A DNA stretch of 64,000 nucleotides from Doris montereyensis (taxonomy: Eukaryota; Mollusca; Gastropoda; Nudibranchia; Dorididae). The DNA lies in assembly GCA_037039925.1 (NCBI GenBank), contig JAXRKP010000059.1:360333-424332 (forward strand), read 5' to 3'. The position numbers and the translations under genes were made by a program. Positions 14,039 through 54,800 of this stretch are shown here, piece by piece. Positions within the stretch are counted from its first letter, which is position 1, and each line of letters starts with the position of its first letter. The notes beneath the pieces are model-generated. The model saw only the letters and a list, made by a program, of their open reading frames with translations. It ran no database searches and was not told the DNA's origin.

Positions 14039-15301
14039 TCAAATTTTATTTTGTGCCCAAGGACGAGAGATTTTTGCAAGTTTTTTTCTTTTGAGTAATC
14101 CATCATCAGTGAAAATTCTGTCTGTATCACTTGAAACAAATGTTTTGGTACCGGTATTAGCATTACTTTCAATTGTGTTAACATCTTTAAAAATAACATC
14201 TTCACCCTGGTTGATACATAAATTATGCAATGCACATGAAACTAAACCGTTTTCACAAGATGTTCATGGTTTATCACATCTGAACACTCTAAACGAGGAA
14301 ATCTTCGTTTAAGTCGTAGGAATGCCTTTGAAATAGTGTCCAGAGCAAGACTGTGGCAAAAATTGAAACGAAGCTCTGAGTCACTGAGTTGTGACGTCTC
14401 TTTGACAAATGGTGTGATAAGCCATTGATACAGAGGATAGCCTTTATCCCCTATGAGAACTGTGTCTTGGGGGAAATATGATGAACACTTATCAACAACA
14501 TCGTGGTATAAATCTGAATCATGAAGGATACTGGTTTTATCCAGGGTTCCTGGCCAACCTGTTGAGCAATGCAAAAATCTCATTTCGTGGTCACAAACGG
14601 CTTGGAGAACGATCGAAGGCTTACCATTTGAATTCAAGAAGAATCGGTTGTTCATGTGACTGCCACCACCACCACCGTTGCATTCAATGTGAGTTGAATT
14701 TATAACTCCAACAATATCTGGTAATTTACAGATATGTTCAAAGCCCTCTGTCCCTCTCTGCTTTTCCCTATCATCACGGGGCCATGCTATGAAGTGTTGC
14801 ATCAAGCCGTAGAGTGAATCTATTGTATTTTTAATCGAGGCCCAAACATCTGACTCGGATAAATGAAACATTTCACCAATTTCTTGAACGCTTTTCTGCG
14901 ATCCTAAATAGTGTAATGTAATTAAGATATTGTTGTGCGAGTTTTGATCTTCTTTCTTCTTTCCTTCTGATTCTCTCATTTCATCAGAGCTATGGTTGTT
15001 CAATAATGTTAATAATTCACAAAAGTTCTTCGATGCATGCGAAATGTTTGTTGAAATCCCTCACCCCAGATGGAGGTTAAGTCAGAAGATGTTTCATTTG
15101 ATTCTTTACTGCTGTTGTCTTTGCGGAGCCAGAATCTGTTGGGGTTATTGAAGGATCAAGCAAGACGGCTACTAAGACGCTCGTGTCACTACTGATATCT
15201 GATGAAACACTTGCTGCCATGAGTAGTTCATAACCATCAAAGTCAAGGAAGTCAAAAATACAGGGCATGATCGCAAGTAGATCTGATGGTATTTCCATCA
15301 T
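14039..15301 (-). mobile_element. PIF/Harbinger DNA transposon remnant (HARBI1-like transposase)
   Basis: Read on the minus strand, about 420 codons give a Harbinger-family transposase split over frames. The N-terminal part starts MMEIPSDLLAIMPCIFDFLD at 15301. A segment with GEGFQQTFRMHRRTF follows near 15000-15070. The central DDE-type domain lies at 14242-15003, and the C-terminal SCALHNLCINQGED segment runs on to 14039. The frame breaks near 15080, near 15010 and at about 14242. At the last two, one extra T would restore the reading frame. Terminal inverted repeats and a three-base target duplication, expected for Harbinger, were not identified. The neighbouring satellite may have been its landing region. 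Confidence 0.85.
14242..15003 (-). pseudogene. Harbinger transposase, DDE core (frameshifted, catalytic residues changed)
   Basis: This 253-codon frame contains a helix-turn-helix-like stretch (SVQEIGEMFHLSESDVW, about residues 38-54) and then the DDE nuclease fold. The usual GxIDxTHI motif with the first catalytic Asp reads GVINSTHI, so that Asp is Asn. The second Asp is present in LIGDKGYPLYQWLITPF. The third motif, normally ending IERxFGxLKxRF, reads ISKAFLRLKRRF, so the expected Glu is Ser. The usual small-residue-HD pair after GWPG is also altered (GWPGTLDKTSILHDS). Together with the frame breaks this argues for an inactive copy. A domesticated relative that has given up catalysis is a less likely alternative. 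Confidence 0.82.
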
Positions 15302-16377
15302 GAAATATGGTTGTTGTTAACTGTGAAGATTCAAAGAAAAAAGAAATCATTTATTTAGCTTGTCACTCATCCAAAAAAGTAACAAATGCAATATGAACAT
15401 GGCGCTGGGAAGGTAGTTGTTGCAGTCACAGTGGTCACCTTTGGATATATGTTGGTATGATTAATCATTTCTTTAAATTTAAAAACAGAGCGTTGTATAA
15501 TTTTGTATGTGTGTGTTCATACTCCATTGATATGTATGTTCATACTTTCATAAAGTTAACAGAGAAAATCAAGAAGATAACTCGTTTGTTCTGAGACCAA
15601 TTAGAAGACTACTTCATTCTTGATATAAACACAAACAAGGCGGTATCTTGCAATAAGTGAGCTTCTAGACAGTATTAGAATAGACGAGTAAGATACATCA
15701 CATCGCCACTTTGATTACTTTGAAAAGGTGCAGTGATTCCGTGCGTCATTGCCAGTGATTTCTTGCTTCCGGGATTGTGATAGATGTTCTATGTTTCAAG
15801 TCTTACTTCCCTTGGCGGTTCCCACTTCAGACAAAGAAGTAGCATAAGATAATATATCATTACATCATTGGATTTAACACAAACTACTTTTAATAAAAAC
15901 AGATTTCCATTTTTTTACAAGTGTAGTACATTAATGAATGTTCATTGCACAAGTATAATTTAATACAACAGTACCCATCATCCAAGTGCACGTCTCACAA
16001 ATGCATGATTCGCCCAAGCACACACCTTTTTGTTCTGACAGATTTTTCGCTATATAAACCCCTAATAGTAAGTGCACGGTGGCTTGGTCTCACTTAGGCT
16101 CAAATTTCCTCAACAATCACAATTATTATTACATTTATTATAGTCTGGACAAGTCCTGCCATGCACGATACAGCGCTGGTGCAAATGAGAACAGAGAAAC
16201 TAAAGTAACGAGCCACGTGTTTAACTTCAAATTGTCCTCCAACGGTCATGCACATAATCATCTCTCTATGCGCCGTTGAGCCAACATAGGTTGGTGTCAG
16301 ACTGAGTAAAAACTATCTCTCTCTCTATATATATATGCCCTCTCACTCTCTATCAGACTCACACAGGAGCTATACAA
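15302..16377. other. intergenic, no gene seen
   Basis: AT-rich single-copy DNA without recognisable exons, RNA genes or transposon motifs. A short open frame at 16079-16279 has no features of a real protein. Confidence 0.55.
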
Positions 16378-16529
<152 letters not shown>

Positions 16530-17654
16530 AGATGCCGTCTTTTTACAATAAGGCCAAGCTACTAGTTTTACTAGTAATACTCAAGATCACATCTTCATTA
16601 GAATTATTAACATTATGAGTAAGAGATCAACCACAACACTCATTGTGTATTGTTTGGTAGTGTTGCACTGCAGTGTAATTTAATGTACAGTGAAATATAA
16701 GTACCAAGCATGCCTGTAAACAATGATGATTATGATTACTCTTTTACCACATTCTTTTTTTTCAACGATGAACTACTCAATAAAAGGATAGGTTATGGGT
16801 GCAGGGTGATATCCAGTACCAGTACACTATTTGATACACTTAGGTGACAGGCTAATAACCGGAAATGAAGGAATGAGTAACAATAACACTAAAAAGTTTC
16901 GTGGATCGGAGGCAAAACAATCTTTACCCAATCAAATAAAATACTGATTTGGTCCAAGGGTTTATTCGCTAAGATAAGAACCTAAAGCAGACTATTTGAA
17001 ATCTACCTGTGAAATATGGCGGTTGTGGATGTAGTGATTCCTGAGTTATAAGCGGTCAAAATTAGACATGTACAGCTTTAGATAATGTACTCATGCTAAG
17101 TCAGTTGTACAGTGCTGCTAGTGCTAAGCAAGGGTGGTCAAATGTTTTCACAGAATGAAATGATCATGGAGATGGATGGAAACCAGGTGTGAAATCTGGC
17201 AGTCTTATTACTAACTATAAGTAAATCAATTTATATATATATATTATTTATATATATGCATGAATGTTTACAATAAAACATATATATATAGAAAAAGATT
17301 TGTTTTAAAACATATATATAGAAAAAAGAGAGCCATCTGACAATAAGGACAGAATAGACATTCTGTGGTCACTACACAATGTCTGAGTTTGAATTTTTTT
17401 ATTGGCATGACTGTTGGACACTTGGCGATGCTCTCTGTCCTCAATCTCGCCACTCTGTGCAGCCTACCTTACATACATCTCTGTTCTGTGGTCCCATCTC
17501 CTCTCGGCCTAACTCCGGAATAAGACTTGGGAGATACATTTTTCTTATTAGATTTCCATAGCTTAACCTGAGGGAGTGGGGGAGGGTGTTCCCATGTCAA
17601 TATTTGAATATATTTATATTCCTTCAACTTGAAAGCCCCGCTTGCCTGGCCCAA

Positions 17655-17758
17655 GTCGTCACTATTATTACTCCCACTTTAGCACCGCTGCAGTGTATTT
17701 TTCGCTTCATTTACTATGGTCAGCGGTGCTAAAGTGGGAATAATAATAGGGTGACGAC
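17655..17758. repeat. long inverted repeat (possible MITE or foldback end)
   Basis: The arms at 17655-17690 and 17721-17758 are near-perfect reverse complements (GTCGTCAC...AGCACCGCTG against CAGCGGTGCT...GTGACGAC) around a loop of about 30 bp. A third, partial copy of the arm word GCGGTGCTAAAGTG lies at about 17910. The structure could be a nested end of a small non-autonomous DNA element. No flanking duplication was confirmed. Confidence 0.8.
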
Positions 17759-17940
17759 TGGAGAACAATACACGTAAAAGTGAATGGCCCTTCATAGCTT
17801 GTCACGCAACGCTCTGTCGATCGAGGAGCATGAGAGAGGGATATCGGGACAATGCCCAGTATTAAACATAAACTGGATTTCTAATCGTATTCGTCGAGGT
17901 GAAATCTTGGCGGTGCTAAAGTGCAATTATCCCAAATTTT

Positions 17941-18330
17941 AGCATGGATCTAGATAGACCTATTCATTAGATTATAGTAAGATCTAGAGCTAGCTTTAGA
18001 TCTAGATTTATTGACAATAGATCTCTACTCTCTAACTTACATCTATACAATCTAGATCTAGATATAGTCTAGCTAGATAGATCTACTTAAACTTATTTAC
18101 TAGATCTAGATCTAGCTTGAACTATTCTGATAGACTATAAATATTGCACTCACCACAAAAATCATAATATAATATTCGTTGCTTTTGATATGCCACCAAT
18201 TAGCCTACAGTCACACTATTAGTCATACATTACATAGATCTTGATCTGGTAACAGACTAGATCTAGACCTCTCTAGTAGGTTACATGATGATGTACTGGA
18301 TGGCTAGATCTAAATCTAGTGGCCTGGAAA
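17941..18330. repeat. AGATCTAGATC-rich patch
   Basis: The palindromic word AGATCT and its overlap TAGATCTAGATC recur more than ten times in about 390 bp without a fixed period. Short CTAGCTAG and TAGATAGATC words are mixed in. Confidence 0.7.
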
Positions 18331-21214
18331 AGGGGTCCAATGAAAACATAAACACACCGGCATGATAATGATAGAACATATTAACCGATAAAATATTTGT
18401 AACTTGGCTTATGTCTTTTAGTGCTTTAGTGTGTGTGTGAGTATGAATCTTTTATCTTTACCAAACAAGTCGTGACCTTTGATGTCAGTGATAACACACA
18501 AGAGTGGGGGGGGGGGGGGTGTCTTCCGTTATTATTTTGATTTCACCCACATCCAAAACTAAGATAATCGTGGCTTTTTTGTATGATTCTTAATTTTGCC
18601 CTGTCTGCCCTGTAAACCGCACATGGATCTATTACTTGCACAGTGTTGTGATCTGTACACATGACCTCCTATTTAATTTAATCACCTTGCTTAGAATTTG
18701 ACTAAAGTCATAATATCATTTATTTAATGCCTCTAGATCTCATCTTAATGAAAATTTAAAGAATTGTAAAATTATATTTTTAAAATTGTTGCTCATCGTT
18801 CAACGGAACTCTGGACATTATAAAAGAAAAGTTGTAGCTAGCTAGCCTATCGATTGCTTCGTTCTCGCCACACGCTGATGCTTCGTACGACGTACGAATC
18901 TTCAAAAATAAACTTTTGTCAAGAATATACTCATTTCAGCACACTTTCTTCCAAAGAGGAGGTTAGTATAAGACTAAGTTATTAACATATTGCAAGTACA
19001 TTGTAATATTGAGACAGTAACAAATAGAATTATCTACATTCATTGTCTTTTCCGCTGATGTTGAAGTGCCGAAAAGACAGTACCGGTAGACGGCAGACAG
19101 TTTCAAACTTGGCACTGTTCATTCACTAGACTATTACAACAAACTTTAGGCTTACATTGTAGATCTATATTTATGTTTTGGAAGTGGGTACATGTACCTG
19201 AAATCAGGACATGGAAGCATACTGAGATGTCCCACACATGGACAATGTTGTTTTATGGCTTGTATTATGAATGATGAATGAGTCCAGATCAGCCTGAAGG
19301 AAGATGGGGTGGTGGGCAGTTTAACCCTTGTCAAGTTGTTAAGGCTGACCTCAATATTGATCGATTATCTTGTTCGCTGTGTACGGGACTTCTGCACGTG
19401 GCACTGAAAGTTTTCTTGCTCCGCTGACAAGGCTGCAGCGCTTGACCATGAGGTACCTGTGATTATTGTGATGGTTTTTTATCACACTGTTTAGTTAGGT
19501 AACGTAGCGGGCAATTCATTTCGTTATTGTTATTGTCATTGTGTTTAGATTGCATTGTTTACTAACAATAACATCTATTACGTAGCTACTTTTATTGAAC
19601 ATGACATGGAATGATACTGCAGTTGGCCGACAACTAATGAAGAGGAATATGAAAGGTCTAATTCTAATAGATAGAAAATGGGTCAGGGCTGAATATCTTA
19701 GTGTGCCCAACCTTCATAAAAGCAACAAGGAGACATAGAAACAGATCAACGCTTTAAAATGCTGAGCAAAGCAAGCCTCATAACAACAATATACAAAAAA
19801 GATCGAAGAAAACGAACTACAGCTGCCATAAAAGAGAGACGGAGAGAGAGGAGGGGGAAGAAAGAGGAAAGGAAACAAAAAGGAGACATGTCATTATAAA
19901 GAGAACGAGGAAGATAAAGAAAGACAGATAGAAAATCGTTCAATAGTAACGTGGCTGGCTGTGTCGTATATCATGTAGTAGAGTTTCAATGAACAACATT
20001 TATTTTTATTTCTAAAGGAATCATTTTCATCCTCACATCTTAATAAAATGATGGAACAATAATACTAATAGTATTAGTATTATTAATATCCTAGGGAAAT
20101 GTCTAACCGCCTTTTGCTAATCCAATAACTGAGTCCACTGTGCATAGGTAACACATTACCATGATGAAAGAAACAGACCCCCGATTTATTGCTTTCACAA
20201 GTGTGTCACCCCAGCTGCGGTGACGCACTCTATCCCAGACCTAACACCTCTCCTCAGCAACGTACTTCCCATGCTTTTTGAGAACTCCCTCCTTACCCTA
20301 TGTCTATTACTAGTATCACACTCTCTTCTCCTTTACAATGATAGGAGTGGCCATCGTTCTGTATTCTTGGCTATTCCCTTCCTACAGTTCAATAGTAATC
20401 CTCCTCCTCACAAACAGCCCCCACCCCTTACGCAATCCAGTAGTTTTTCAAATCTTCCCCTCACTTCTGGATGTAAACCTCCCTTTTTAGTCCTTTCTAT
20501 ACTTTAGGACGACAGACTTGTAGTTAGTTTCTAATGTCTATGTACGTAAAATAGCCAGCCTTCCTCTTGTCCAGATACCACATGTCATCATGACCATGTG
20601 AAATGATCTGTTTGAAAGATCAAAGTCCTTTTGTTGCTGGTCGCTGAACTCAGATGAAAGCTTCATCTTTCCCTTGTACTATTAACACTCCAATCTCTTC
20701 ATTCTTATTATGTGAAAAAAGAGGTGGAGATATATTTTGAAATATGTCACGTTTGACAATATCAACACTATGCTCCCTGATTGGTCAACCCTGAACATGG
20801 TTTCTTTCTATTGACTGAAGGTCACGCCCCCCTTTCAGGCAGACCATAGGTGTGCGGCAGGCAACTATATGGGACCCGCTGGAAAAGGGTTAATTCGACT
20901 AATGCCTCTAGTCTAGATATAATCACAGTAATTAGTAATGCAGGAGATTTAGACCTACAACGATGGTGACTCGTATGCCCCCACTATGCATACTGATACT
21001 TTGCATCACGATACAATAGTATTTAATAGTAATACATTGTAGTACTAAAACACGATTAAATATGATGGGAGAAACAAACAAAAATAAATACAATCAGAGA
21101 CAGAATTAAAGATTTCTTAGCTACCCCCAACCTACCTCATGATTCCGAAAAATTATCAATCGATAAAGTTACAGCACTTTTTGCTTGTGCAGTTTGACGT
21201 CGTAAGAGCAATAT
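18331..21214. other. intergenic, no gene seen
   Basis: AT-rich DNA with a G run at 18507-18520. Open frames of 60-95 codons at 19152-19334, 19746-19943 and 20220-20507 lack domains, splice-linked partners or biased composition. A CTGATTGGTCAA word at about 20779 resembles an inverted CCAAT box but cannot be tied to a transcript. Confidence 0.5.
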
Positions 21215-21262
21215 TGTACATTTTGTATAGCGCCCTTCCCGAAACCTCGGCGCTTTACAATA
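21215..21262 (-). repeat. tail of a dispersed repeat (TGTAAAGCGC...GGGCGCTATACAA)
   Basis: Read on the minus strand the segment has TGTAAAGCGCCGAGG followed by GGGCGCTATACAAA. This is a wording often seen at the 3' ends of invertebrate SINEs and LINEs. A related TGTAAAGCGCAACTGAGC lies on the plus strand at about 36815-36835 inside EFTUD2. Confidence 0.5.
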
Positions 21263-21576
21263 CTAGTTGAAATAATCTTTAAAAGTTACACGTATTTGAA
21301 TTTCAATCATTCCAAGCACACTCACACTAATAAAACATTATTAAAATTGGGCATCGTATACATTGTGTGTGAGTGTATTACAATAAAAAGAAAAAAGAGA
21401 CAGAAAATTGTATAATCCGAGTAAGGGGATGGGGCGGGGGCGAAAAGGGTGAAGGTATGGGGTGGTAGAGGAGTGAACTGCGGACACATACAAAAAACCT
21501 CGTCGTAGGCTTTGATTTCAGTTAGGTTTTTGTTGCTGTACAACAGTTGTTGGGTTTTCTTGTCATCATGATCATC

Positions 21577-21579
<3 letters not shown>

Positions 21580-21615
<36 letters not shown>
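21580..21615. repeat. (TC)n microsatellite
   Basis: About 36 bp of uninterrupted TC dinucleotides, next to a short ATC-repeat stretch. Confidence 0.95.
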
Positions 21616-21617
<2 letters not shown>

Positions 21618-22703
21618 ATGGGTAAATATCAGCATAGACTTATTCACATGCTTACTGATTACATATATGTCGTGAAGTTTATCGGTCTTAGCATACAAAT
21701 TAATACAGAATAGAACGCATAAAAAAGAAAGTATGAAGATGTGCAATCATCAAGGTTACAAAAATGAATAAATAAAAAGACAAAAGAAAGTATCAACCTT
21801 CATCCACCCATGCCATCGAGACGCAAATCAGCAACGGTAGGGCACCGGCCATGACCACAGCAGGAAGATTGTGAAAAGAACTCAAGCATGCCATGCATTA
21901 TGAAACATGCTGTGAACGATGTGGGATATTAATGAAAGCGCATAATATCATCTGCACAGTATCAAGACAGCACATAGATCTAACTGTATTGAACAGTAAA
22001 CTGCTTTTTCGAGAGGATGGGTCTTCTTACAAAGTAAAGAACCCCAAACAAGCAACAAAGTTCATAGCGTGAATCCCCAGTACCCCTCCTCCAGCCACAC
22101 ACACCTTTTCCATATATCCACATTATTGCTAAAGAATACTGCCTTGTACATGTATAATCAAGAGGGCTAAAATTCTAACATTTAAACATTTGTTGAACAT
22201 TTAAGACAGATTTATTTCAACAAAAAGTATTATAGTTTTGACTTTCAAGAAATGTCACATGAATCTGGAGTGGACTTGTGCACCCCAATCAGGGAACCTC
22301 CGTCTTTTCATGTCTAATTGAACCCTCTGCAGTATTAATTTTATTAGGCCTTGACTTCTCAAATCATCAGCATGGTCGGGCATGAACAATTTTGTGGTGG
22401 ACGCTCTCAAGCTGTGAAACTACAGTCTTAGACTGAAAAGGGCTCTCCCATAGTCGGGTACACACTATTACCATCCCTGACCCTTTTTAATGACCCTGTC
22501 AATTTTCTTCTTATCTCTTGAAAACAATTTCCTCCTCAAACTGAAAGTCAAAGGAGGTTAATTCAGGGTGTTGATTATTCAAATTAAATTATCAATGTTT
22601 TCTGGAATATCACAGGTTTTCATGCAAGTTAGAATTAATGGGCACTGTCTTTTATCTTTTTATATGCAGTACTCAAATTTTGATTGCAGATAGACACATA
22701 ATC
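21616..22703 (+). other. 5' flank and probable 5' UTR of EFTUD2
   Basis: No open frame of note. Acceptor-like sites lie just before the start codon, in TATATGCAG ending at 22668 and TTTGATTGCAG ending at 22690. The 5' UTR may therefore be spliced from an upstream non-coding exon. No TATA box or initiator could be assigned. Confidence 0.4.
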
Positions 22704-50922
<28,219 letters not shown>

Positions 50923-51027
50923 ACCCTTCACTTCTTGGTCAGTCACCATCACTCGGCATATCGTTGGCATAAGAAACTCTTCATTGTTTTTTGTTTTGTT
51001 TCCGTTATTCTGTAGTTTGCATCATGA

Positions 51028-51033
51028 AATAAA
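51028..51033 (+). promoter_or_regulatory. candidate poly(A) signal of EFTUD2
   Basis: First AATAAA after the stop codon, 106 bp downstream, followed by T/G-rich sequence (GTGTACTGTTG). This is the likely proximal 3' end. Confidence 0.6.
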
Positions 51034-51181
51034 AGTAATGAAAGTTGGAGTGTACTGTTGATCTGGAATAGTGTGAATGAGTAGCCCATTGGTCACTGGT
51101 TTCAAGTGTTTGTCTTGAAGTGTTGATAGGCTCTGTTAGTGAGTATTCTTTTTCCTCTTTCTATTTTGACCATGTATATTA

Positions 51182-51290
51182 GGTGAGTGGGCCATTGGGG
51201 GTGCTGTTGGTAGGTCCTACTTATTACCTTTCACTGTCAGTCTATCACCGCATATGGTGGACAGGTGTACAATTATTAGGTGAATGTCTA
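51182..51290. repeat. dispersed repeat DR1, copy 5
   Basis: Carries GGGGGTGCTGTTGGTAGGTC, CTATCACCGCATATGGTGGA and CAGGTGTACAATT. It lies between the two poly(A) candidates. Confidence 0.72.
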
Positions 51291-51620
51291 TGGATTAACA
51301 TCCAAAAACAGACCATAATCAACAATTTGATGTACAGGCCTACATGTTTTCATCCGAATAATAGGCTACGGAAATGTGGCTTTTAAGTTTGCATGTGTGT
51401 ATGTCTGTGAATCGGTATGATTGAAGAGGTATTCAGTGTAATAATATTGTGTTCAAGCAACTCTCTTATGCATTGAATTTTCCTCTACTGCAGCTTCAAG
51501 TATTGATGTAAACATTAATTGTTGATGTGATGACATTTATTGTCATGATTTTTAACAAAATGCGAGAATGAAATTATGCTTTTATTTTAAAAAATAAAAG
51601 GTTTAATCTAGTTCATTCTC

Positions 51621-51626
51621 AATAAA
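51621..51626 (+). promoter_or_regulatory. second candidate poly(A) signal
   Basis: AATAAA followed by GGTTGTGCTTGTTCTTTT, a typical downstream GU-rich stretch. Another AATAAA is at about 51593. Either would give a roughly 700-nt 3' UTR containing a DR1 copy. Confidence 0.45.
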
Positions 51627-51761
51627 GATATTCCAAATATTCGGTTGTGCTTGTTCTTTTCTATTCTTTTTATTTTTATCTAGTTAAGGAACTATAGTGT
51701 GTGAGTTGTGTCCGTCTGTCCCTAATACTTTGTATCTGATTTGTTTGCATGTCCACAGACG

Positions 51762-51850
51762 ACTTTTGGGTGTTGCTGGTAGGTCCTTTTTTTCCTTGAT
51801 ATGTCTTTCACCTGCCTGTTTCCTCTTAATTCAGCCTGAGGTCACGACAT
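51762..51850. repeat. dispersed repeat DR1, copy 6, seed of the 26-bp array
   Basis: Carries GGGTGTTGCTGGTAGGTCC, CCTCTTAATTCAGCCTGAGG and TCACGACATAAATGGTGGAT. From the last word on the sequence runs into the 26-bp minisatellite. Confidence 0.75.
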
Positions 51851-54800
51851 AAATGGTGGATGTGACGTCAAGACATAAATGGTAGATGTGGTCAGACATA
51901 AATGGTGGATGTGAGGTCATGACATAAATGCTCAATGTGAGTTGTGAGGTCACAACATAAATGGGGGATGTGAGGTCACAACATAAATGGTGGATGTGAG
52001 GTCATGAAAAATGGTGGGTGTGAGGTCACGACATAAATGGTGGGTGTGAGGTCACAACATAAATGGTGGATGTGAGGTCATGACATAAATGATGGGTGTG
52101 AGGTCACAACATAAATGGTGGATGTGAGGTCACAACATAAATGGTGGATGCGAGGTCACAACATTAATGGCGGATGTGAGGTCACAATATAAATGGTGGG
52201 TGTGAAGTTACAACATAAATAGTGGATGTGAGATCACAACATAAATGTTGGATGTGAGGTCACAACATAAATCAAAATGGTGAATGTGAGGTCACAACAT
52301 AAATGTTGGATGTGAGGTCATGGCATAAATGGTGGTTGTGAGGTCACAACGTTAATGGTGAATGTGAGGTCACAACATAAATGGTGAATGTGAAGTCATG
52401 GCATAAATGGTGGGTGTGGGGTCACAATAAAAAATAGTGGATGTGGGGTCACAACAAATGGTCGATGTGTGGGCATGGTATGAATGGTGGGTATTTAGGT
52501 CGTGACATAAATGGTGGATGTGAGATCACAGCATAAATGGTGGGCGTGGGGTCACAACATAAAAGGTGGGTGTGAGGTCACAACTTAAATGGTAGTTATG
52601 AGTTCATGGCATTAATTGTGGATTTGAGGTCACAAGGTCGTAAATGGAGGATGTGAGGTCATGACACAAATGGTGGGTGTGAGGTCATGACACAAATGGG
52701 TGGATGTGAGGTCATGACACAAATGGTGGATGTGAAGTCATGACACAAATGGTGGATGTGAGGTGACACAAATGGTGGATGTGAGGTCATGACACAAATG
52801 GTGGATGTGAGGTCACAACAACAATGGTGGATGTGAGGTCACAACAACAATGGTGGATGCGAGGTCATGACATAAATGATGGGTGTGAGGTCACAACATA
52901 AATGGTGGATGTGAGGTCACAACATAAATGGTGGATGCGAGGTGACAACATTAATGGCGGATGTGAGGTCACAATATAAATGGTGGGTGTGAAGTTACAA
53001 CATAAATAGTGGATGTGAGGTCACAACATAAATGTTGGATGTGAGGTCACAACATAAATGATGGATGTGAGGTCACAACATAAATCAAAATGGTGAATGT
53101 GAGGTCACAACATAAATCAAAATGGTGAATGTGAGGTCACAACATAAATGTTGGATGTGAGGTCATGGCATAAATGGTGGTTGTGAGGTCACAACGTTAA
53201 TGGTGAATGTGAGGTCACAACATAAATGGTGAATGTGAAGTCCTGGCATAAATGATGGGTGTGGGGTCACAACAAAAAATAGTGGATGTGGGGTCACAAC
53301 AAATGGTCGATGTGTGGGCATGGTATGAATGGTGGGTATTTAGGTCGTGACATAAATGGTGGATGTGAGATCACAGCATAAATGGTGGGCGTGGGGTCAC
53401 AACATAAAGGTGGGTGTGAGGTCACAACATAAATGGTAGTTATGAGTTCATGGCATTAATTGTGGATTTGAGGTCACAACGTAAATGGAGGATGTAATGT
53501 GAGGTCATTACACAAATGGTGGGTGTGAGGTCATGACACAAATGGTGGGTGTGAGGTCATGACACAAATGGTGGATGTGAGGTCATGACACAAATGGTGA
53601 ATGTGAGGTCATGACACAAATGGTGGATGTGAGGTCATGACACAAATGGTGGGTGTGAGGTCATCACAAATGGTGGATGTGAGGATGACACAAATGGTGG
53701 ATGGGGTCACAACAACAATGGTGGATGTGAGGTCACAACAACAATGGTGGATGCGAGGTCAGCAACAACGAGGTCATGACATAAATGATGGGTGTGAGGT
53801 CACAACATAAATGGTGGATGTGAGGTCACAACATAAATGGTGGATGCGAGGTGACAACATTAATGGCGGATGTGAGGTCACAATATAAATGGTGGGTGTG
53901 AAGTTACAACATAAATAGTGGATGTGAGGTCACAACATAAATGTTGGATGTGAGGTCACAACATAAATGATGGATGTGAGGTCACAACATAAATCAAAAT
54001 GGTGAATGTGAGGTCACAACATAAATGTTGGATGTGAGGTCATGGCATAAATGGTGGTTGTGAGGTCACAACGTTAATGGTGAATGTGAGGTCACAACAT
54101 AAATGGTGAATGTGAAGTCATGGCATAAATGATGGGTGTGGGGTCACAACAAAAAATAGTGGATGTGGGGTCACAACAAATGGTCGATGTGTGGGCATGG
54201 TATGAATGGTGGGTATTTAGGTCGTGACATAAATGGTGGATGTGAGATCACAGCATAAATGGTGGGCGTGGGGTCACAACATAAAAGGTGGGTGTGAGGT
54301 CACAACATAAATGGTAGTTATGAGTTCATGGCATTAATTGTGGATTTGAGGTCACAACGTAAATGGAGGATGTAATGTGAGGTCATTACACAAATGGTGG
54401 GTGTGAGGTCATGACACAAATGGGTGTGAGGTCATGACACAAATGGTGGTGTGAGGTCATGACACAAATGGTGGATGTGAGGTCATGACACAAATGGTGG
54501 GTGTGAGGCCATGACACAAATGGTGGGTGTGAGGTCACAACAACAATGGTGGATGTGAGGTCACAATATAAATGGTGGATGTGAGGTCACAACATTAATG
54601 GCGGATGTGAGGTCACAATATAAATGGTGGGTGTGAGGTCACAACATAAATAGTGGATGTGAGGTCACAACATAAATGGTGGATGTGAGGTCACAACATA
54701 AATGTTGGATGTGAGGTCATGGCATAAATGGTGTGTGTGAGGTCACAACGTTAATGGTGAATGTGAGGTCATGGCATAAATGGTGAATGTGAAGTCATGG

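Noticed and set aside
20220..20507. 95-residue open frame
   Set aside because: No domain, no biased codon use visible and no splice-linked partners. Probably chance in a C/T-rich stretch.
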